In this document: piece after piece, positions 35,624 through 49,842 of the stretch
Layout: each line of letters begins with the position of its first letter
Numbering within the stretch: the first letter of the stretch is position 1
From: Paratinospora sagittata
Taxonomy: Eukaryota; Streptophyta; Magnoliopsida; Ranunculales; Menispermaceae
Length of the DNA: 64,000 bases
Assembly (NCBI GenBank): GCA_035771175.1
Contig: CM069610.1
Location: 23,402,501-23,466,500 of the forward strand
Direction: 5' to 3'
Translations under genes and position numbers: made by a program
Notes under the pieces: model-generated
What the model saw: only the letters and a program-made list of their open reading frames with translations
Databases searched by the model: none
Told to the model about the DNA's origin: nothing

Positions 35624-36810
35624 ATATACACAAACCCGAGAGCTCGAGTTTTACGGACTTTCCGATAGCGTGTTATCGAGGCCTATATTGCGCTATTGCC
35701 CATTTTACTAAAAATGGAAAGGTCACGGTAACAGCTTTATAGCGAAGTATCAAAGGGGATAGCGCGGTATAGACAATTTTTCAGAATAACAAATGTTTTG
35801 TTATAGAACCCTATCAGCGCGCCGTCAACACTGATAGTGCGCTAGTGCCTTCAGGAAAATCTTGGCAAATTGCTGGATATCCTTAGTTTTGTAAAATTAA
35901 TATTTTGACACTCAAGAACCATTCCATTAACTCAAAACATATTGTATAAGATTAAAAACTTTTAAATAATTCAAAACTCATTGAAATTATGATTAAAACC
36001 TTTCGGAAAACATTTTTTCAAAATGAAATACTATATCGAAGTGATTTTGAAGACTTTGCAGATTTCAGAGTTTTAGTGCTGAGATTGATCGAGAGGTTAC
36101 CCTACACACCAAAGATCAAACTAATGCCTTACTTAGGCATGAGATATGACTTCGTTCTTTTAGCTTGATCTTTGTAGACTTCGAAAGCTATTGTTTGATG
36201 TGTTTTTGATGCAAGACAATTGATGTGTTCTTTTTTGTTGTGTTATCATACCGAGACCACTTCATATATACTTACAACTTAAAACAATGGATAGCCTCTG
36301 CAAATCTAAGCACAAAAGGGATAAAATGAAGGACTTGCTGATCAACGACGTTATCATCAAGACAGATTGCAATTTTGATTCTATTCGAAGCTTGTTTTGA
36401 CAAATGCAAGAATCAATACTTTCTTCTCTTGAAAAACTCTTTGGAAAGCTCAATCTAACTTGCGAAAATCGTGTGTGTTGTATTTTTGAAAATCAGAGAA
36501 TGAGTGTTTTATAAAATTAGAAGTTGCGGGTTAAAGGGCAAGAGAGAACAAAATGATTTGAATTCAAAACATTGTTTAATCTAAAGTTGTTTTGGGCGTG
36601 CGAGACAATGGGAATCATCTAGGTGTTAGTAGAGAATATTTCAATTAAGACAACCTGGAGAAATTGTACAAGGAATAGAAAAATCGAGCAACCAGAAGTG
36701 CCCACATTTTGCTCGTTAGAAATATCAGATTTTTTTCACAGACGTGGATAGCGTGCTATTGGGTTGTGTATCATGTTCTCAATTGACAGATAGCAGGCTA
36801 TAGCAGATCG
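35624..36810 (+). repeat. Monomer M31 (class S, early)
   Basis: No difference from M29 noticed by eye. Confidence 0.93.
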
Positions 36811-37992
36811 ATATACACAAACCCGAGAGCTCGAGTTTTACGGACTTTCCGATAGCGTGTTATCGAGGCCTATATTGCGCTATTGCCCATTTTACTAAAA
36901 ATGGAAAGGTCACGGCAACAGCTTTATAGCGAAGTATCAAAGGGGATAGCGCGGTATAGACAATTTTTCAGAATAACAAATGTTTTGTTATAGAACCCTA
37001 TCAGCGTGCCGTCAACACTGATAGTGCGCTAGTGCCTTCAGGAAAATCTTGGCAAATTGCGGGATATCCTTAGTTTTGTAAAATTAATATTTTGACACTC
37101 AAGAACCATTCCATTAACTCAAAACATATTGTATAAGATTAAAAACTTTTAAATAATTCAAAACTCATTGAAATTATGATTAAAACCTTTCGGAAAACAT
37201 TTTTTCAAAATGAAATACTATATCGAAGTGATTTTGAAGACTTTGCAGATTTCAGAGTTTTAGTGCTGAGATTGATCGAGAGGTTACCCTACACACCAAA
37301 GATCAAACTATTGCGTTACTTAGGCATGAGATATGTCTTCGTTCTTTTAGCTTGATCTTTGTAGACTTCGAAAGCTATTGTTTGATGTGTTTTTGATGCA
37401 AGACAATTGATGTGTTCTTTTTTGTTGTGTTATCTTACCGAGACCACTTCATATATACTTACAACTTAAAACAATGGATAGCCTCTGCAAATCTAAGCTC
37501 AAAAGGGATAAAATGAAGGACTTGCTGATCAACGACGTTATCATCAAGACAGATTGCAATTTTGATTCTATTCGAAGCTTGTTTTGACAAATGCAAGAAT
37601 CAATACTTTCTCCTCTTGAAAAACTCTTTGGAAAGCTCAATCTAACTTGCAAAAATCGTGTGTGTTGTATTTTTAAAAATCAGAGAATGAGTGTTTTATA
37701 AAATTAGAAGTTGCGGGTTAAAGGGCAAGAGAGTACAAAATGATTTGAATTCAAAACATTGTTTAAAATAAAGTTGTTTTGGGCGTGCGAGACAATGGGA
37801 ATCATCTAGGTGTTAGTAGAGAATATTTCAATTAAGACAACCTGGAGAAATTGTATAAGGAATAGAAAAATCGAGCAAGCAGAAGTGCCCACATTTTTCT
37901 CGTTAGAAATATCAGATTTTTTTCACAGACGTGGATAGCGTGCTATTGGGTATCATGTTCTCAATTGACAGATAGCAGGCTATAGCAGATCG
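36811..37992 (+). repeat. Monomer M32 (class R, early)
   Basis: 1,182 bp; first monomer of the RSRST block; no difference from M30 noticed. Confidence 0.93.
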
Positions 37993-39179
37993 ATATACAC
38001 AAACCCGAGAGCTCGATTTTTACGGACTTTCCGATAGCGTGTTATCGAGGCCTATATTGCGCTATTGCCCATTTTACTAAAAATGGAAAGGTCACGGTAA
38101 CAGCTTTATAGCGAAGTATCAAAGGGGATAGCGCGGTATAGACAATTTTTCAGAATAACAAATGTTTTGTTATAGAACCCTATCAGCGCGCCGTCAACAC
38201 TGATAGTGCGCTAGTGCCTTCAGGAAAATCTTGGCAAATTGCTGGATATCCTTAGTTTTGTAAAATTAATATTTTGACACTCAAGAACCATTCCATTAAC
38301 TCAAAACATATTGTATAAGATTAAAAACTTTTAAATAATTCAAAACTCATTGAAATTATGATTAAAACCTTTCGGAAAACATTTTTTCAAAATGAAATAC
38401 TATATCGAAGTGATTTTGAAGACTTTGCAGATTTCACAGTTTTAGTGCTGAGATTGATCGAGAGGTTACCCTACACACCAAAGATCAAACTAATGCCTTA
38501 CTTAGGCATGAGATATGACTTCGTTCTTTTAGCTTGATCTTTGTAGACTTCGAAAGCTATTGTTTGATGTGTTTTTGATGCAAGACAATTGATGTGTTCT
38601 TTTTTGTTGTGTTATCATACCGAGACCACTTCATATATACTTACAACTTAAAACAATGGATAGCCTCTGCAAATCTAAGCACAAAAGGGATAAAATGAAG
38701 GACTTGCTGATCAACGACGTTATCATCAAGACAGATTGCAATTTTGATTCTATTCGAAGCTTGTTTTGACAAATGCAAGAATCAATACTTTCTTCTCTTG
38801 AAAAACTCTTTGGAAAGCTCAATCTAACTTGCGAAAATCGTGTGTGTTGTATTTTTGAAAATCAGAGAATGAGTGTTTTATAAAATTAGAAGTTGCGGGT
38901 TAAAGGGCAAGAGAGAACAAAATGATTTGAATTCAAAACATTGTTTAATCTAAAGTTGTTTTGGGCGTGCGAGACAATGGGAATCATCTAGGTGTTAGTA
39001 GAGAATATTTCAATTAAGACAACCTGGAGAAATTGTACAAGGAATAGAAAAATCGAGCAACCAGAAGTGCCCACATTTTGCTCGTTAGAAATATCAGATT
39101 TTTTTCACAGACGTGGATAGCGTGCTATTGGGTTGTGTATCATGTTCTCAATTGACAGATAGCAGGCTATAGCAGATCG
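37993..39179 (+). repeat. Monomer M33 (class S with marker variants)
   Basis: Early S with GCTCGATTTTTACGG (38,017; XhoI site lost) and GATTTCACAGTTTT (38,437). Confidence 0.93.
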
Positions 39180-40361
39180 ATATACACAAACCCGAGAGCT
39201 CGAGTTTTACGGACTTTCCGATAGCGTGTTATCGAGGCCTATATTGCGCTATTGCCCATTTTACTAAAAATGGAAAGGTCACGGCAACAGCTTTATAGCG
39301 AAGTATCAAAGGGGATAGCGCGGTATAGACAATTTTTCAGAATAACAAATGTTTTGTTATAGAACCCTATCAGCGTGCCGTCAACACTGATAGTGCGCTA
39401 GTGCCTTCAGGAAAATCTTGGCAAATTGCGGGATATCCTTAGTTTTGTAAAATTAATATTTTGACACTCAAGAACCATTCCATTAACTCAAAACATATTG
39501 TATAAGATTAAAAACTTTTAAATAATTCAAAACTCATTGAAATTATGATTAAAACCTTTCGGAAAACATTTTTTCAAAATGAAATACTATATCGAAGTGA
39601 TTTTGAAGACTTTGCAGATTTCAGAGTTTTAGTGCTGAGATTGATCGAGAGGTTACCCTACACACCAAAGATCAAACTATTGCGTTACTTAGGCATGAGA
39701 TATGTCTTCGTTCTTTTAGCTTGATCTTTGTAGACTTCGAAAGCTATTGTTTGATGTGTTTTTGATGCAAGACAATTGATGTGTTCTTTTTTGTTGTGTT
39801 ATCTTACCGAGACCACTTCATATATACTTACAACTTAAAACAATGGATAGCCTCTGCAAATCTAAGCTCAAAAGGGATAAAATGAAGGACTTGCTGATCA
39901 ACGACGTTATCATCAAGACAGATTGCAATTTTGATTCTATTCGAAGCTTGTTTTGACAAATGCAAGAATCAATACTTTCTCCTCTTGAAAAACTCTTTGG
40001 AAAGCTCAATCTAACTTGCAAAAATCGTGTGTGTTGTATTTTTAAAAATCAGAGAATGAGTGTTTTATAAAATTAGAAGTTGCGGGTTAAAGGGCAAGAG
40101 AGTACAAAATGATTTGAATTCAAAACATTGTTTAAAATAAAGTTGTTTTGGGCGTGCGAGACAATGGGAATCATCTAGGTGTTAGTAGAGAATATTTCAA
40201 TTAAGACAACCTGGAGAAATTGTATAAGGAATAGAAAAATCGAGCAAGCAGAAGTGCCCACATTTTTCTCGTTAGAAATATCAGATTTTTTTCACAGACG
40301 TGGATAGCGTGCTATTGGGTATCATGTTCTCAATTGACAGATAGCAGGCTATAGCAGATCG
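39180..40361 (+). repeat. Monomer M34 (class R, early)
   Basis: 1,182 bp; same as M30/M32 as far as seen. Confidence 0.93.
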
Positions 40362-41548
40362 ATATACACAAACCCGAGAGCTCGAGTTTTACGGACTTTC
40401 CGATAGCGTGTTATCGAGGCCTATATTGCGCTATTGCCCATTTTACTAAAAATGGAAAGGTCACGGTAACAGCTTTATAGCGAAGTATCAAAGGGGATAG
40501 CGCGGTATAGACAATTTTTCAGAATAACAAATGTTTTGTTATAGAACCCTATCAGCGCGCCGTCAACACTGATAGTGCGCTAGTGCCTTCAGGAAAATCT
40601 TGGCAAATTGCTGGATATCCTTAGTTTTGTAAAATTAATATTTTGACACTCAAGAACCATTCCATTAACTCAAAACATATTGTATAAGATTAAAAACTTT
40701 TAAATAATTCAAAACTCATTGAAATTATGATTAAAACCTTTCGGAAAACATTTTTTCAAAATGAAATACTATATCGAAGTGATTTTGAAGACTTTGCAGA
40801 TTTCAGAGTTTTAGTGCTGAGATTGATCGAGAGGTTACCCTACACACCAAAGATCAAACTAATGCCTTACTTAGGCATGAGATATGACTTCGTTCTTTTA
40901 GCTTGATCTTTGTAGACTTCGAAAGCTATTGTTTGATGTGTTTTTGATGCAAGACAATTGATGTGTTCTTTTTTGTTGTGTTATCATACCGAGACCACTT
41001 CATATATACTTACAACTTAAAACAATGGATAGCCTCTGCAAATCTAAGCACAAAAGGGATAAAATGAAGGACTTGCTGATCAACGACGTTATCATCAAGA
41101 CAGATTGCAATTTTGATTCTATTCGAAGCTTGTTTTGACAAATGCAAGAATCAATACTTTCTTCTCTTGAAAAACTCTTTGGAAAGCTCAATCTAACTTG
41201 CGAAAATCGTGTGTGTTGTATTTTTGAAAATCAGAGAATGAGTGTTTTATAAAATTAGAAGTTGCGGGTTAAAGGGCAAGAGAGAACAAAATGATTTGAA
41301 TTCAAAACATTGTTTAATCTAAAGTTGTTTTGGGCGTGCGAGACAATGGGAATCATCTAGGTGTTAGTAGAGAATATTTCAATTAAGACAACCTGGAGAA
41401 ATTGTACAAGGAATAGAAAAATCGAGCAACCAGAAGTGCCCACATTTTGCTCGTTAGAAATATCAGATTTTTTTCACAGACGTGGATAGCGTGCTATTGG
41501 GTTGTGTATCATGTTCTCAATTGACAGATAGCAGGCTATAGCAGATCG
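40362..41548 (+). repeat. Monomer M35 (class S, early)
   Basis: Early S without the M33 markers. Confidence 0.93.
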
Positions 41549-42735
41549 ATATACACAAACCCGAGAGCTCGAGTTTTACGGACTTTCCGATAGCGTGTTA
41601 TCGAGGCCTATATTGCGCTATTGCCCATTTTACTAAAAATGGAAAGGTCACGGCAACAGCTTTATAGCGAAGTATCAAAGGGGATAGCGCGGTATAGACA
41701 ATTTTTCAGAATAACAAATGTTTTGTTATAGAACCCTATCAGCGTGCCGTCAACACTGATAGTGCGCTAGTGCCTTCAGGAAAATCTTGGCAAATTGCTG
41801 GATATCCTTAGTTTTGTAAAATTAATATTTTGACACTCAAGAACCATTCCATTAACTCAAAACATATTGTATAAGATTAAAAACTTTTAAATAATTCAAA
41901 ACTCATTGAAATTATGATTAAAACCTTTCGGAAAACATTTTTTCAAAATGAAATACTATATCGAAGTGATTTTGAAGACTTTGCAGATTTCAGAGTTTTA
42001 GTGCTGAGATTGATCGAGAGGTTACCCTACACACCAAAGATCAAACTAATGCCTTACTTAGGCATGAGATATGACTTCGTTCTTTTAGCTTGATCTTTGT
42101 AGACTTCGAAAGCTATTGTTTGATGTGTTTTTGATGCAAGACAATTGATGTGTTCTTTTTTGTTGTGTTATCATACCGAGACCACTTCATATATACTTAC
42201 AACTTAAAACAATGGATAGCCTCTGCAAATCTAAGCACAAAAGGGATAAAATGAAGGACTTGCTGATCAACGACGTTATCATCAAGACAGATTGCAATTT
42301 TGATTCTATTCGAAGCTTGTTTTGACAAATGCAAGAATCAATACTTTCTTCTCTTGAAAAACTCTTTGGAAAGCTCAATCTAACTTGCAAAAATCGTGTG
42401 TGTTGTATTTTTGAAAATCAGAGAATGAGTGTTTTATAAAATTAGAAGTTGCGGGTTAAAGGGCAAGAGAGAACAAAATGATTTGAATTCAAAACATTGT
42501 TTAATCTAAAGTTGTTTTGGGCGTGCGAGACAATGGGAATCATCTAGGTGTTAGTAGAGAATATTTCAATTAAGACAACCTGGAGAAATTGTATAAGGAA
42601 TAGAAAAATCGAGCAACCAGAAGTGCCCACATTTTGCTCGTTAGAAATATCAGATTTTTTTCACAGACGTGGATAGCGTGCTATTGGGTTGTGTATCATG
42701 TTCTCAATTGACAGATAGCAGGCTATAGCAGATCG
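41549..42735 (+). repeat. Monomer M36 (class T)
   Basis: S-like, but CACGGCAAC, GCGTGCCGTC, TTGCAAAAATC and TTGTATAAGG. Confidence 0.93.
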
Positions 42736-43917
42736 ATATACACAAACCCGAGAGCTCGAGTTTTACGGACTTTCCGATAGCGTGTTATCGAGGCCTATAT
42801 TGCGCTATTGCCCATTTTACTAAAAATGGAAAGGTCACGGCAACAGCTTTATAGCGAAGTATCAAAGGGGATAGCGCGGTATAGACAATTTTTCAGAATA
42901 ACAAATGTTTTGTTATAGAACCCTATCAGCGTGCCGTCAACACTGATAGTGCGCTAGTGCCTTCAGGAAAATCTTGGCAAATTGCGGGATATCCTTAGTT
43001 TTGTAAAATTAATATTTTGACACTCAAGAACCATTCCATTAACTCAAAACATATTGTATAAGATTAAAAACTTTTAAATAATTCAAAACTCATTGAAATT
43101 ATGATTAAAACCTTTCGGAAAACATTTTTTCAAAATGAAATACTATATCGAAGTGATTTTGAAGACTTTGCAGATTTCAGAGTTTTAGTGCTGAGATTGA
43201 TCGAGAGGTTACCCTACACACCAAAGATCAAACTATTGCGTTACTTAGGCATGAGATATGTCTTCGTTCTTTTAGCTTGATCTTTGTAGACTTCGAAAGC
43301 TATTGTTTGATGTGTTTTTGATGCAAGACAATTGATGTGTTCTTTTTTGTTGTGTTATCTTACCGAGACCACTTCATATATACTTACAACTTAAAACAAT
43401 GGATAGCCTCTGCAAATCTAAGCTCAAAAGGGATAAAATGAAGGACTTGCTGATCAACGACGTTATCATCAAGACAGATTGCAATTTTGATTCTATTCGA
43501 AGCTTGTTTTGACAAATGCAAGAATCAATACTTTCTCCTCTTGAAAAACTCTTTGGAAAGCTCAATCTAACTTGCAAAAATCGTGTGTGTTGTATTTTTA
43601 AAAATCAGAGAATGAGTGTTTTATAAAATTAGAAGTTGCGGGTTAAAGGGCAAGAGAGTACAAAATGATTTGAATTCAAAACATTGTTTAAAATAAAGTT
43701 GTTTTGGGCGTGCGAGACAATGGGAATCATCTAGGTGTTAGTAGAGAATATTTCAATTAAGACAACCTGGAGAAATTGTATAAGGAATAGAAAAATCGAG
43801 CAAGCAGAAGTGCCCACATTTTTCTCGTTAGAAATATCAGATTTTTTTCACAGACGTGGATAGCGTGCTATTGGGTATCATGTTCTCAATTGACAGATAG
43901 CAGGCTATAGCAGATCG
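42736..43917 (+). repeat. Monomer M37 (class R, early)
   Basis: 1,182 bp; counterpart of M32 in pentamer copy 2. Confidence 0.93.
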
Positions 43918-45104
43918 ATATACACAAACCCGAGAGCTCGATTTTTACGGACTTTCCGATAGCGTGTTATCGAGGCCTATATTGCGCTATTGCCCATTTT
44001 ACTAAAAATGGAAAGGTCACGGTAACAGCTTTATAGCGAAGTATCAAAGGGGATAGCGCGGTATAGACAATTTTTCAGAATAACAAATGTTTTGTTATAG
44101 AACCCTATCAGCGCGCCGTCAACACTGATAGTGCGCTAGTGCCTTCAGGAAAATCTTGGCAAATTGCTGGATATCCTTAGTTTTGTAAAATTAATATTTT
44201 GACACTCAAGAACCATTCCATTAACTCAAAACATATTGTATAAGATTAAAAACTTTTAAATAATTCAAAACTCATTGAAATTATGATTAAAACCTTTCGG
44301 AAAACATTTTTTCAAAATGAAATACTATATCGAAGTGATTTTGAAGACTTTGCAGATTTCACAGTTTTAGTGCTGAGATTGATCGAGAGGTTACCCTACA
44401 CACCAAAGATCAAACTAATGCCTTACTTAGGCATGAGATATGACTTCGTTCTTTTAGCTTGATCTTTGTAGACTTCGAAAGCTATTGTTTGATGTGTTTT
44501 TGATGCAAGACAATTGATGTGTTCTTTTTTGTTGTGTTATCATACCGAGACCACTTCATATATACTTACAACTTAAAACAATGGATAGCCTCTGCAAATC
44601 TAAGCACAAAAGGGATAAAATGAAGGACTTGCTGATCAACGACGTTATCATCAAGACAGATTGCAATTTTGATTCTATTCGAAGCTTGTTTTGACAAATG
44701 CAAGAATCAATACTTTCTTCTCTTGAAAAACTCTTTGGAAAGCTCAATCTAACTTGCGAAAATCGTGTGTGTTGTATTTTTGAAAATCAGAGAATGAGTG
44801 TTTTATAAAATTAGAAGTTGCGGGTTAAAGGGCAAGAGAGAACAAAATGATTTGAATTCAAAACATTGTTTAATCTAAAGTTGTTTTGGGCGTGCGAGAC
44901 AATGGGAATCATCTAGGTGTTAGTAGAGAATATTTCAATTAAGACAACCTGGAGAAATTGTACAAGGAATAGAAAAATCGAGCAACCAGAAGTGCCCACA
45001 TTTTGCTCGTTAGAAATATCAGATTTTTTTCACAGACGTGGATAGCGTGCTATTGGGTTGTGTATCATGTTCTCAATTGACAGATAGCAGGCTATAGCAG
45101 ATCG
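43918..45104 (+). repeat. Monomer M38 (class S with marker variants)
   Basis: Counterpart of M33; same markers at 43,942 and 44,362. Confidence 0.93.
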
Positions 45105-46286
45105 ATATACACAAACCCGAGAGCTCGAGTTTTACGGACTTTCCGATAGCGTGTTATCGAGGCCTATATTGCGCTATTGCCCATTTTACTAAAAATGGAA
45201 AGGTCACGGCAACAGCTTTATAGCGAAGTATCAAAGGGGATAGCGCGGTATAGACAATTTTTCAGAATAACAAATGTTTTGTTATAGAACCCTATCAGCG
45301 TGCCGTCAACACTGATAGTGCGCTAGTGCCTTCAGGAAAATCTTGGCAAATTGCGGGATATCCTTAGTTTTGTAAAATTAATATTTTGACACTCAAGAAC
45401 CATTCCATTAACTCAAAACATATTGTATAAGATTAAAAACTTTTAAATAATTCAAAACTCATTGAAATTATGATTAAAACCTTTCGGAAAACATTTTTTC
45501 AAAATGAAATACTATATCGAAGTGATTTTGAAGACTTTGCAGATTTCAGAGTTTTAGTGCTGAGATTGATCGAGAGGTTACCCTACACACCAAAGATCAA
45601 ACTATTGCGTTACTTAGGCATGAGATATGTCTTCGTTCTTTTAGCTTGATCTTTGTAGACTTCGAAAGCTATTGTTTGATGTGTTTTTGATGCAAGACAA
45701 TTGATGTGTTCTTTTTTGTTGTGTTATCTTACCGAGACCACTTCATATATACTTACAACTTAAAACAATGGATAGCCTCTGCAAATCTAAGCTCAAAAGG
45801 GATAAAATGAAGGACTTGCTGATCAACGACGTTATCATCAAGACAGATTGCAATTTTGATTCTATTCGAAGCTTGTTTTGACAAATGCAAGAATCAATAC
45901 TTTCTCCTCTTGAAAAACTCTTTGGAAAGCTCAATCTAACTTGCAAAAATCGTGTGTGTTGTATTTTTAAAAATCAGAGAATGAGTGTTTTATAAAATTA
46001 GAAGTTGCGGGTTAAAGGGCAAGAGAGTACAAAATGATTTGAATTCAAAACATTGTTTAAAATAAAGTTGTTTTGGGCGTGCGAGACAATGGGAATCATC
46101 TAGGTGTTAGTAGAGAATATTTCAATTAAGACAACCTGGAGAAATTGTATAAGGAATAGAAAAATCGAGCAAGCAGAAGTGCCCACATTTTTCTCGTTAG
46201 AAATATCAGATTTTTTTCACAGACGTGGATAGCGTGCTATTGGGTATCATGTTCTCAATTGACAGATAGCAGGCTATAGCAGATCG
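45105..46286 (+). repeat. Monomer M39 (class R, early)
   Basis: 1,182 bp; counterpart of M34. Confidence 0.93.
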
Positions 46287-47473
46287 ATATACACAAACCC
46301 GAGAGCTCGAGTTTTACGGACTTTCCGATAGCGTGTTATCGAGGCCTATATTGCGCTATTGCCCATTTTACTAAAAATGGAAAGGTCACGGTAACAGCTT
46401 TATAGCGAAGTATCAAAGGGGATAGCGCGGTATAGACAATTTTTCAGAATAACAAATGTTTTGTTATAGAACCCTATCAGCGCGCCGTCAACACTGATAG
46501 TGCGCTAGTGCCTTCAGGAAAATCTTGGCAAATTGCTGGATATCCTTAGTTTTGTAAAATTAATATTTTGACACTCAAGAACCATTCCATTAACTCAAAA
46601 CATATTGTATAAGATTAAAAACTTTTAAATAATTCAAAACTCATTGAAATTATGATTAAAACCTTTCGGAAAACATTTTTTCAAAATGAAATACTATATC
46701 GAAGTGATTTTGAAGACTTTGCAGATTTCAGAGTTTTAGTGCTGAGATTGATCGAGAGGTTACCCTACACACCAAAGATCAAACTAATGCCTTACTTAGG
46801 CATGAGATATGACTTCGTTCTTTTAGCTTGATCTTTGTAGACTTCGAAAGCTATTGTTTGATGTGTTTTTGATGCAAGACAATTGATGTGTTCTTTTTTG
46901 TTGTGTTATCATACCGAGACCACTTCATATATACTTACAACTTAAAACAATGGATAGCCTCTGCAAATCTAAGCACAAAAGGGATAAAATGAAGGACTTG
47001 CTGATCAACGACGTTATCATCAAGACAGATTGCAATTTTGATTCTATTCGAAGCTTGTTTTGACAAATGCAAGAATCAATACTTTCTTCTCTTGAAAAAC
47101 TCTTTGGAAAGCTCAATCTAACTTGCGAAAATCGTGTGTGTTGTATTTTTGAAAATCAGAGAATGAGTGTTTTATAAAATTAGAAGTTGCGGGTTAAAGG
47201 GCAAGAGAGAACAAAATGATTTGAATTCAAAACATTGTTTAATCTAAAGTTGTTTTGGGCGTGCGAGACAATGGGAATCATCTAGGTGTTAGTAGAGAAT
47301 ATTTCAATTAAGACAACCTGGAGAAATTGTACAAGGAATAGAAAAATCGAGCAACCAGAAGTGCCCACATTTTGCTCGTTAGAAATATCAGATTTTTTTC
47401 ACAGACGTGGATAGCGTGCTATTGGGTTGTGTATCATGTTCTCAATTGACAGATAGCAGGCTATAGCAGATCG
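46287..47473 (+). repeat. Monomer M40 (class S, early)
   Basis: Counterpart of M35 (CACGGTAAC, GCGCGCCGTC). Confidence 0.93.
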
Positions 47474-48660
47474 ATATACACAAACCCGCGAGCTCGAGTT
47501 TTACGGACTTTCCGATAGCGTGTTATCGAGGCCTATATTGCGCTATTGCCCATTTTACTAAAAATGGAAAGGTCACGGCAACAGCTTTATAGCGAAGTAT
47601 CAAAGGGGATAGCGCGGTATAGACAATTTTTCAGAATAACAAATGTTTTGTTATAGAACCCTATCAGCGTGCCGTCAACACTGATAGTGCGCTAGTGCCT
47701 TCAGGAAAATCTTGGCAAATTGCTGGATATCCTTAGTTTTGTAAAATTAATATTTTGACACTCAAGAACCATTCCATTAACTCAAAACATATTGTATAAG
47801 ATTAAAAACTTTTAAATAATTCAAAACTCATTGAAATTATGATTAAAACCTTTCGGAAAACATTTTTTCAAAATGAAATACTATATCGAAGTGATTTTGA
47901 AGACTTTGCAGATTTCAGAGTTTTAGTGCTGAGATTGATCGAGAGGTTACCCTACACACCAAAGATCAAACTAATGCCTTACTTAGGCATGAGATATGAC
48001 TTCGTTCTTTTAGCTTGATCTTTGTAGACTTCGAAAGCTATTGTTTGATGTGTTTTTGATGCAAGACAATTGATGTGTTCTTTTTTGTTGTGTTATCATA
48101 CCGAGACCACTTCATATATACTTACAACTTAAAACAATGGATAGCCTCTGCAAATCTAAGCACAAAAGGGATAAAATGAAGGACTTGCTGATCAACGACG
48201 TTATCATCAAGACAGATTGCAATTTTGATTCTATTCGAAGCTTGTTTTGACAAATGCAAGAATCAATACTTTCTTCTCTTGAAAAACTCTTTGGAAAGCT
48301 CAATCTAACTTGCAAAAATCGTGTGTGTTGTATTTTTGAAAATCAGAGAATGAGTGTTTTATAAAATTAGAAGTTGCGGGTTAAAGGGCAAGAGAGAACA
48401 AAATGATTTGAATTCAAAACATTGTTTAATCTAAAGTTGTTTTGGGCGTGCGAGACAATGGGAATCATCTAGGTGTTAGTAGAGAATATTTCAATTAAGA
48501 CAACCTGGAGAAATTGTATAAGGAATAGAAAAATCGAGCAACCAGAAGTGCCCACATTTTGCTCGTTAGAAATATCAGATTTTTTTCACAGACGTGGATA
48601 GCGTGCTATTGGGTTGTGTATCATGTTCTCAATTGACAGATAGCAGGCTATAGCAGATCG
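47474..48660 (+). repeat. Monomer M41 (class T)
   Basis: Counterpart of M36, with private ACCCGCGAGCTC. Confidence 0.93.
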
Positions 48661-49842
48661 ATATACACAAACCCGAGAGCTCGAGTTTTACGGACTTTCC
48701 GATAGCGTGTTATCGAGGCCTATATTGCGCTATTGCCCATTTTACTAAAAATGGAAAGGTCACGGCAACAGCTTTATAGCGAAGTATCAAAGGGGATAGC
48801 GCGGTATAGACAATTTTTCAGAATAACAAATGTTTTGTTATAGAACCCTATCAGCGTGCCGTCAACACTGATAGTGCGCTAGTGCCTTCAGGAAAATCTT
48901 GGCAAATTGCGGGATATCCTTAGTTTTGTAAAATTAATATTTTGACACTCAAGAACCATTCCATTAACTCAAAACATATTGTATAAGATTAAAAACTTTT
49001 AAATAATTCAAAACTCATTGAAATTATGATTAAAACCTTTCGGAAAACATTTTTTCAAAATGAAATACTATATCGAAGTGATTTTGAAGACTTTGCAGAT
49101 TTCAGAGTTTTAGTGCTGAGATTGATCGAGAGGTTACCCTACACACCAAAGATCAAACTATTGCGTTACTTAGGCATGAGATATGTCTTCGTTCTTTTAG
49201 CTTGATCTTTGTAGACTTCGAAAGCTATTGTTTGATGTGTTTTTGATGCAAGACAATTGATGTGTTCTTTTTTGTTGTGTTATCTTACCGAGACCACTTC
49301 ATATATACTTACAACTTAAAACAATGGATAGCCTCTGCAAATCTAAGCTCAAAAGGGATAAAATGAAGGACTTGCTGATCAACGACGTTATCATCAAGAC
49401 AGATTGCAATTTTGATTCTATTCGAAGCTTGTTTTGACAAATGCAAGAATCAATACTTTCTCCTCTTGAAAAACTCTTTGGAAAGCTCAATCTAACTTGC
49501 AAAAATCGTGTGTGTTGTATTTTTAAAAATCAGAGAATGAGTGTTTTATAAAATTAGAAGTTGCGGGTTAAAGGGCAAGAGAGTACAAAATGATTTGAAT
49601 TCAAAACATTGTTTAAAATAAAGTTGTTTTGGGCGTGCGAGACAATGGGAATCATCTAGGTGTTAGTAGAGAATATTTCAATTAAGACAACCTGGAGAAA
49701 TTGTATAAGGAATAGAAAAATCGAGCAAGCAGAAGTGCCCACATTTTTCTCGTTAGAAATATCAGATTTTTTTCACAGACGTGGATAGCGTGCTATTGGG
49801 TATCATGTTCTCAATTGACAGATAGCAGGCTATAGCAGATCG
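48661..49842 (+). repeat. Monomer M42 (class R, early)
   Basis: 1,182 bp; the last R with ATTGCGGGATATCC and TTTAAAATAAAG. Confidence 0.93.

Larger units (their letters stand above)
36811..42735 (+). repeat. Right higher-order repeat RSRST copy 1 (M32-M36, 5,925 bp)
   Basis: Class order R, S, R, S, T. Its first S (M33) carries two private variants, T at 38,017 (GCTCGATTTTTACGG) and C at 38,437 (GATTTCACAGTTTT). Both recur exactly 5,925 bp downstream, which proves that the pentamer was copied as a block. Confidence 0.9.
42736..48660 (+). repeat. Right higher-order repeat RSRST copy 2 (M37-M41, 5,925 bp)
   Basis: Block duplicate of 36,811-42,735. The private variants recur at 43,942 and 44,362 in M38. 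A new private change is ACCCGCGAGCTC at the start of M41 (about 47,490), absent from copy 1. Confidence 0.9.
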
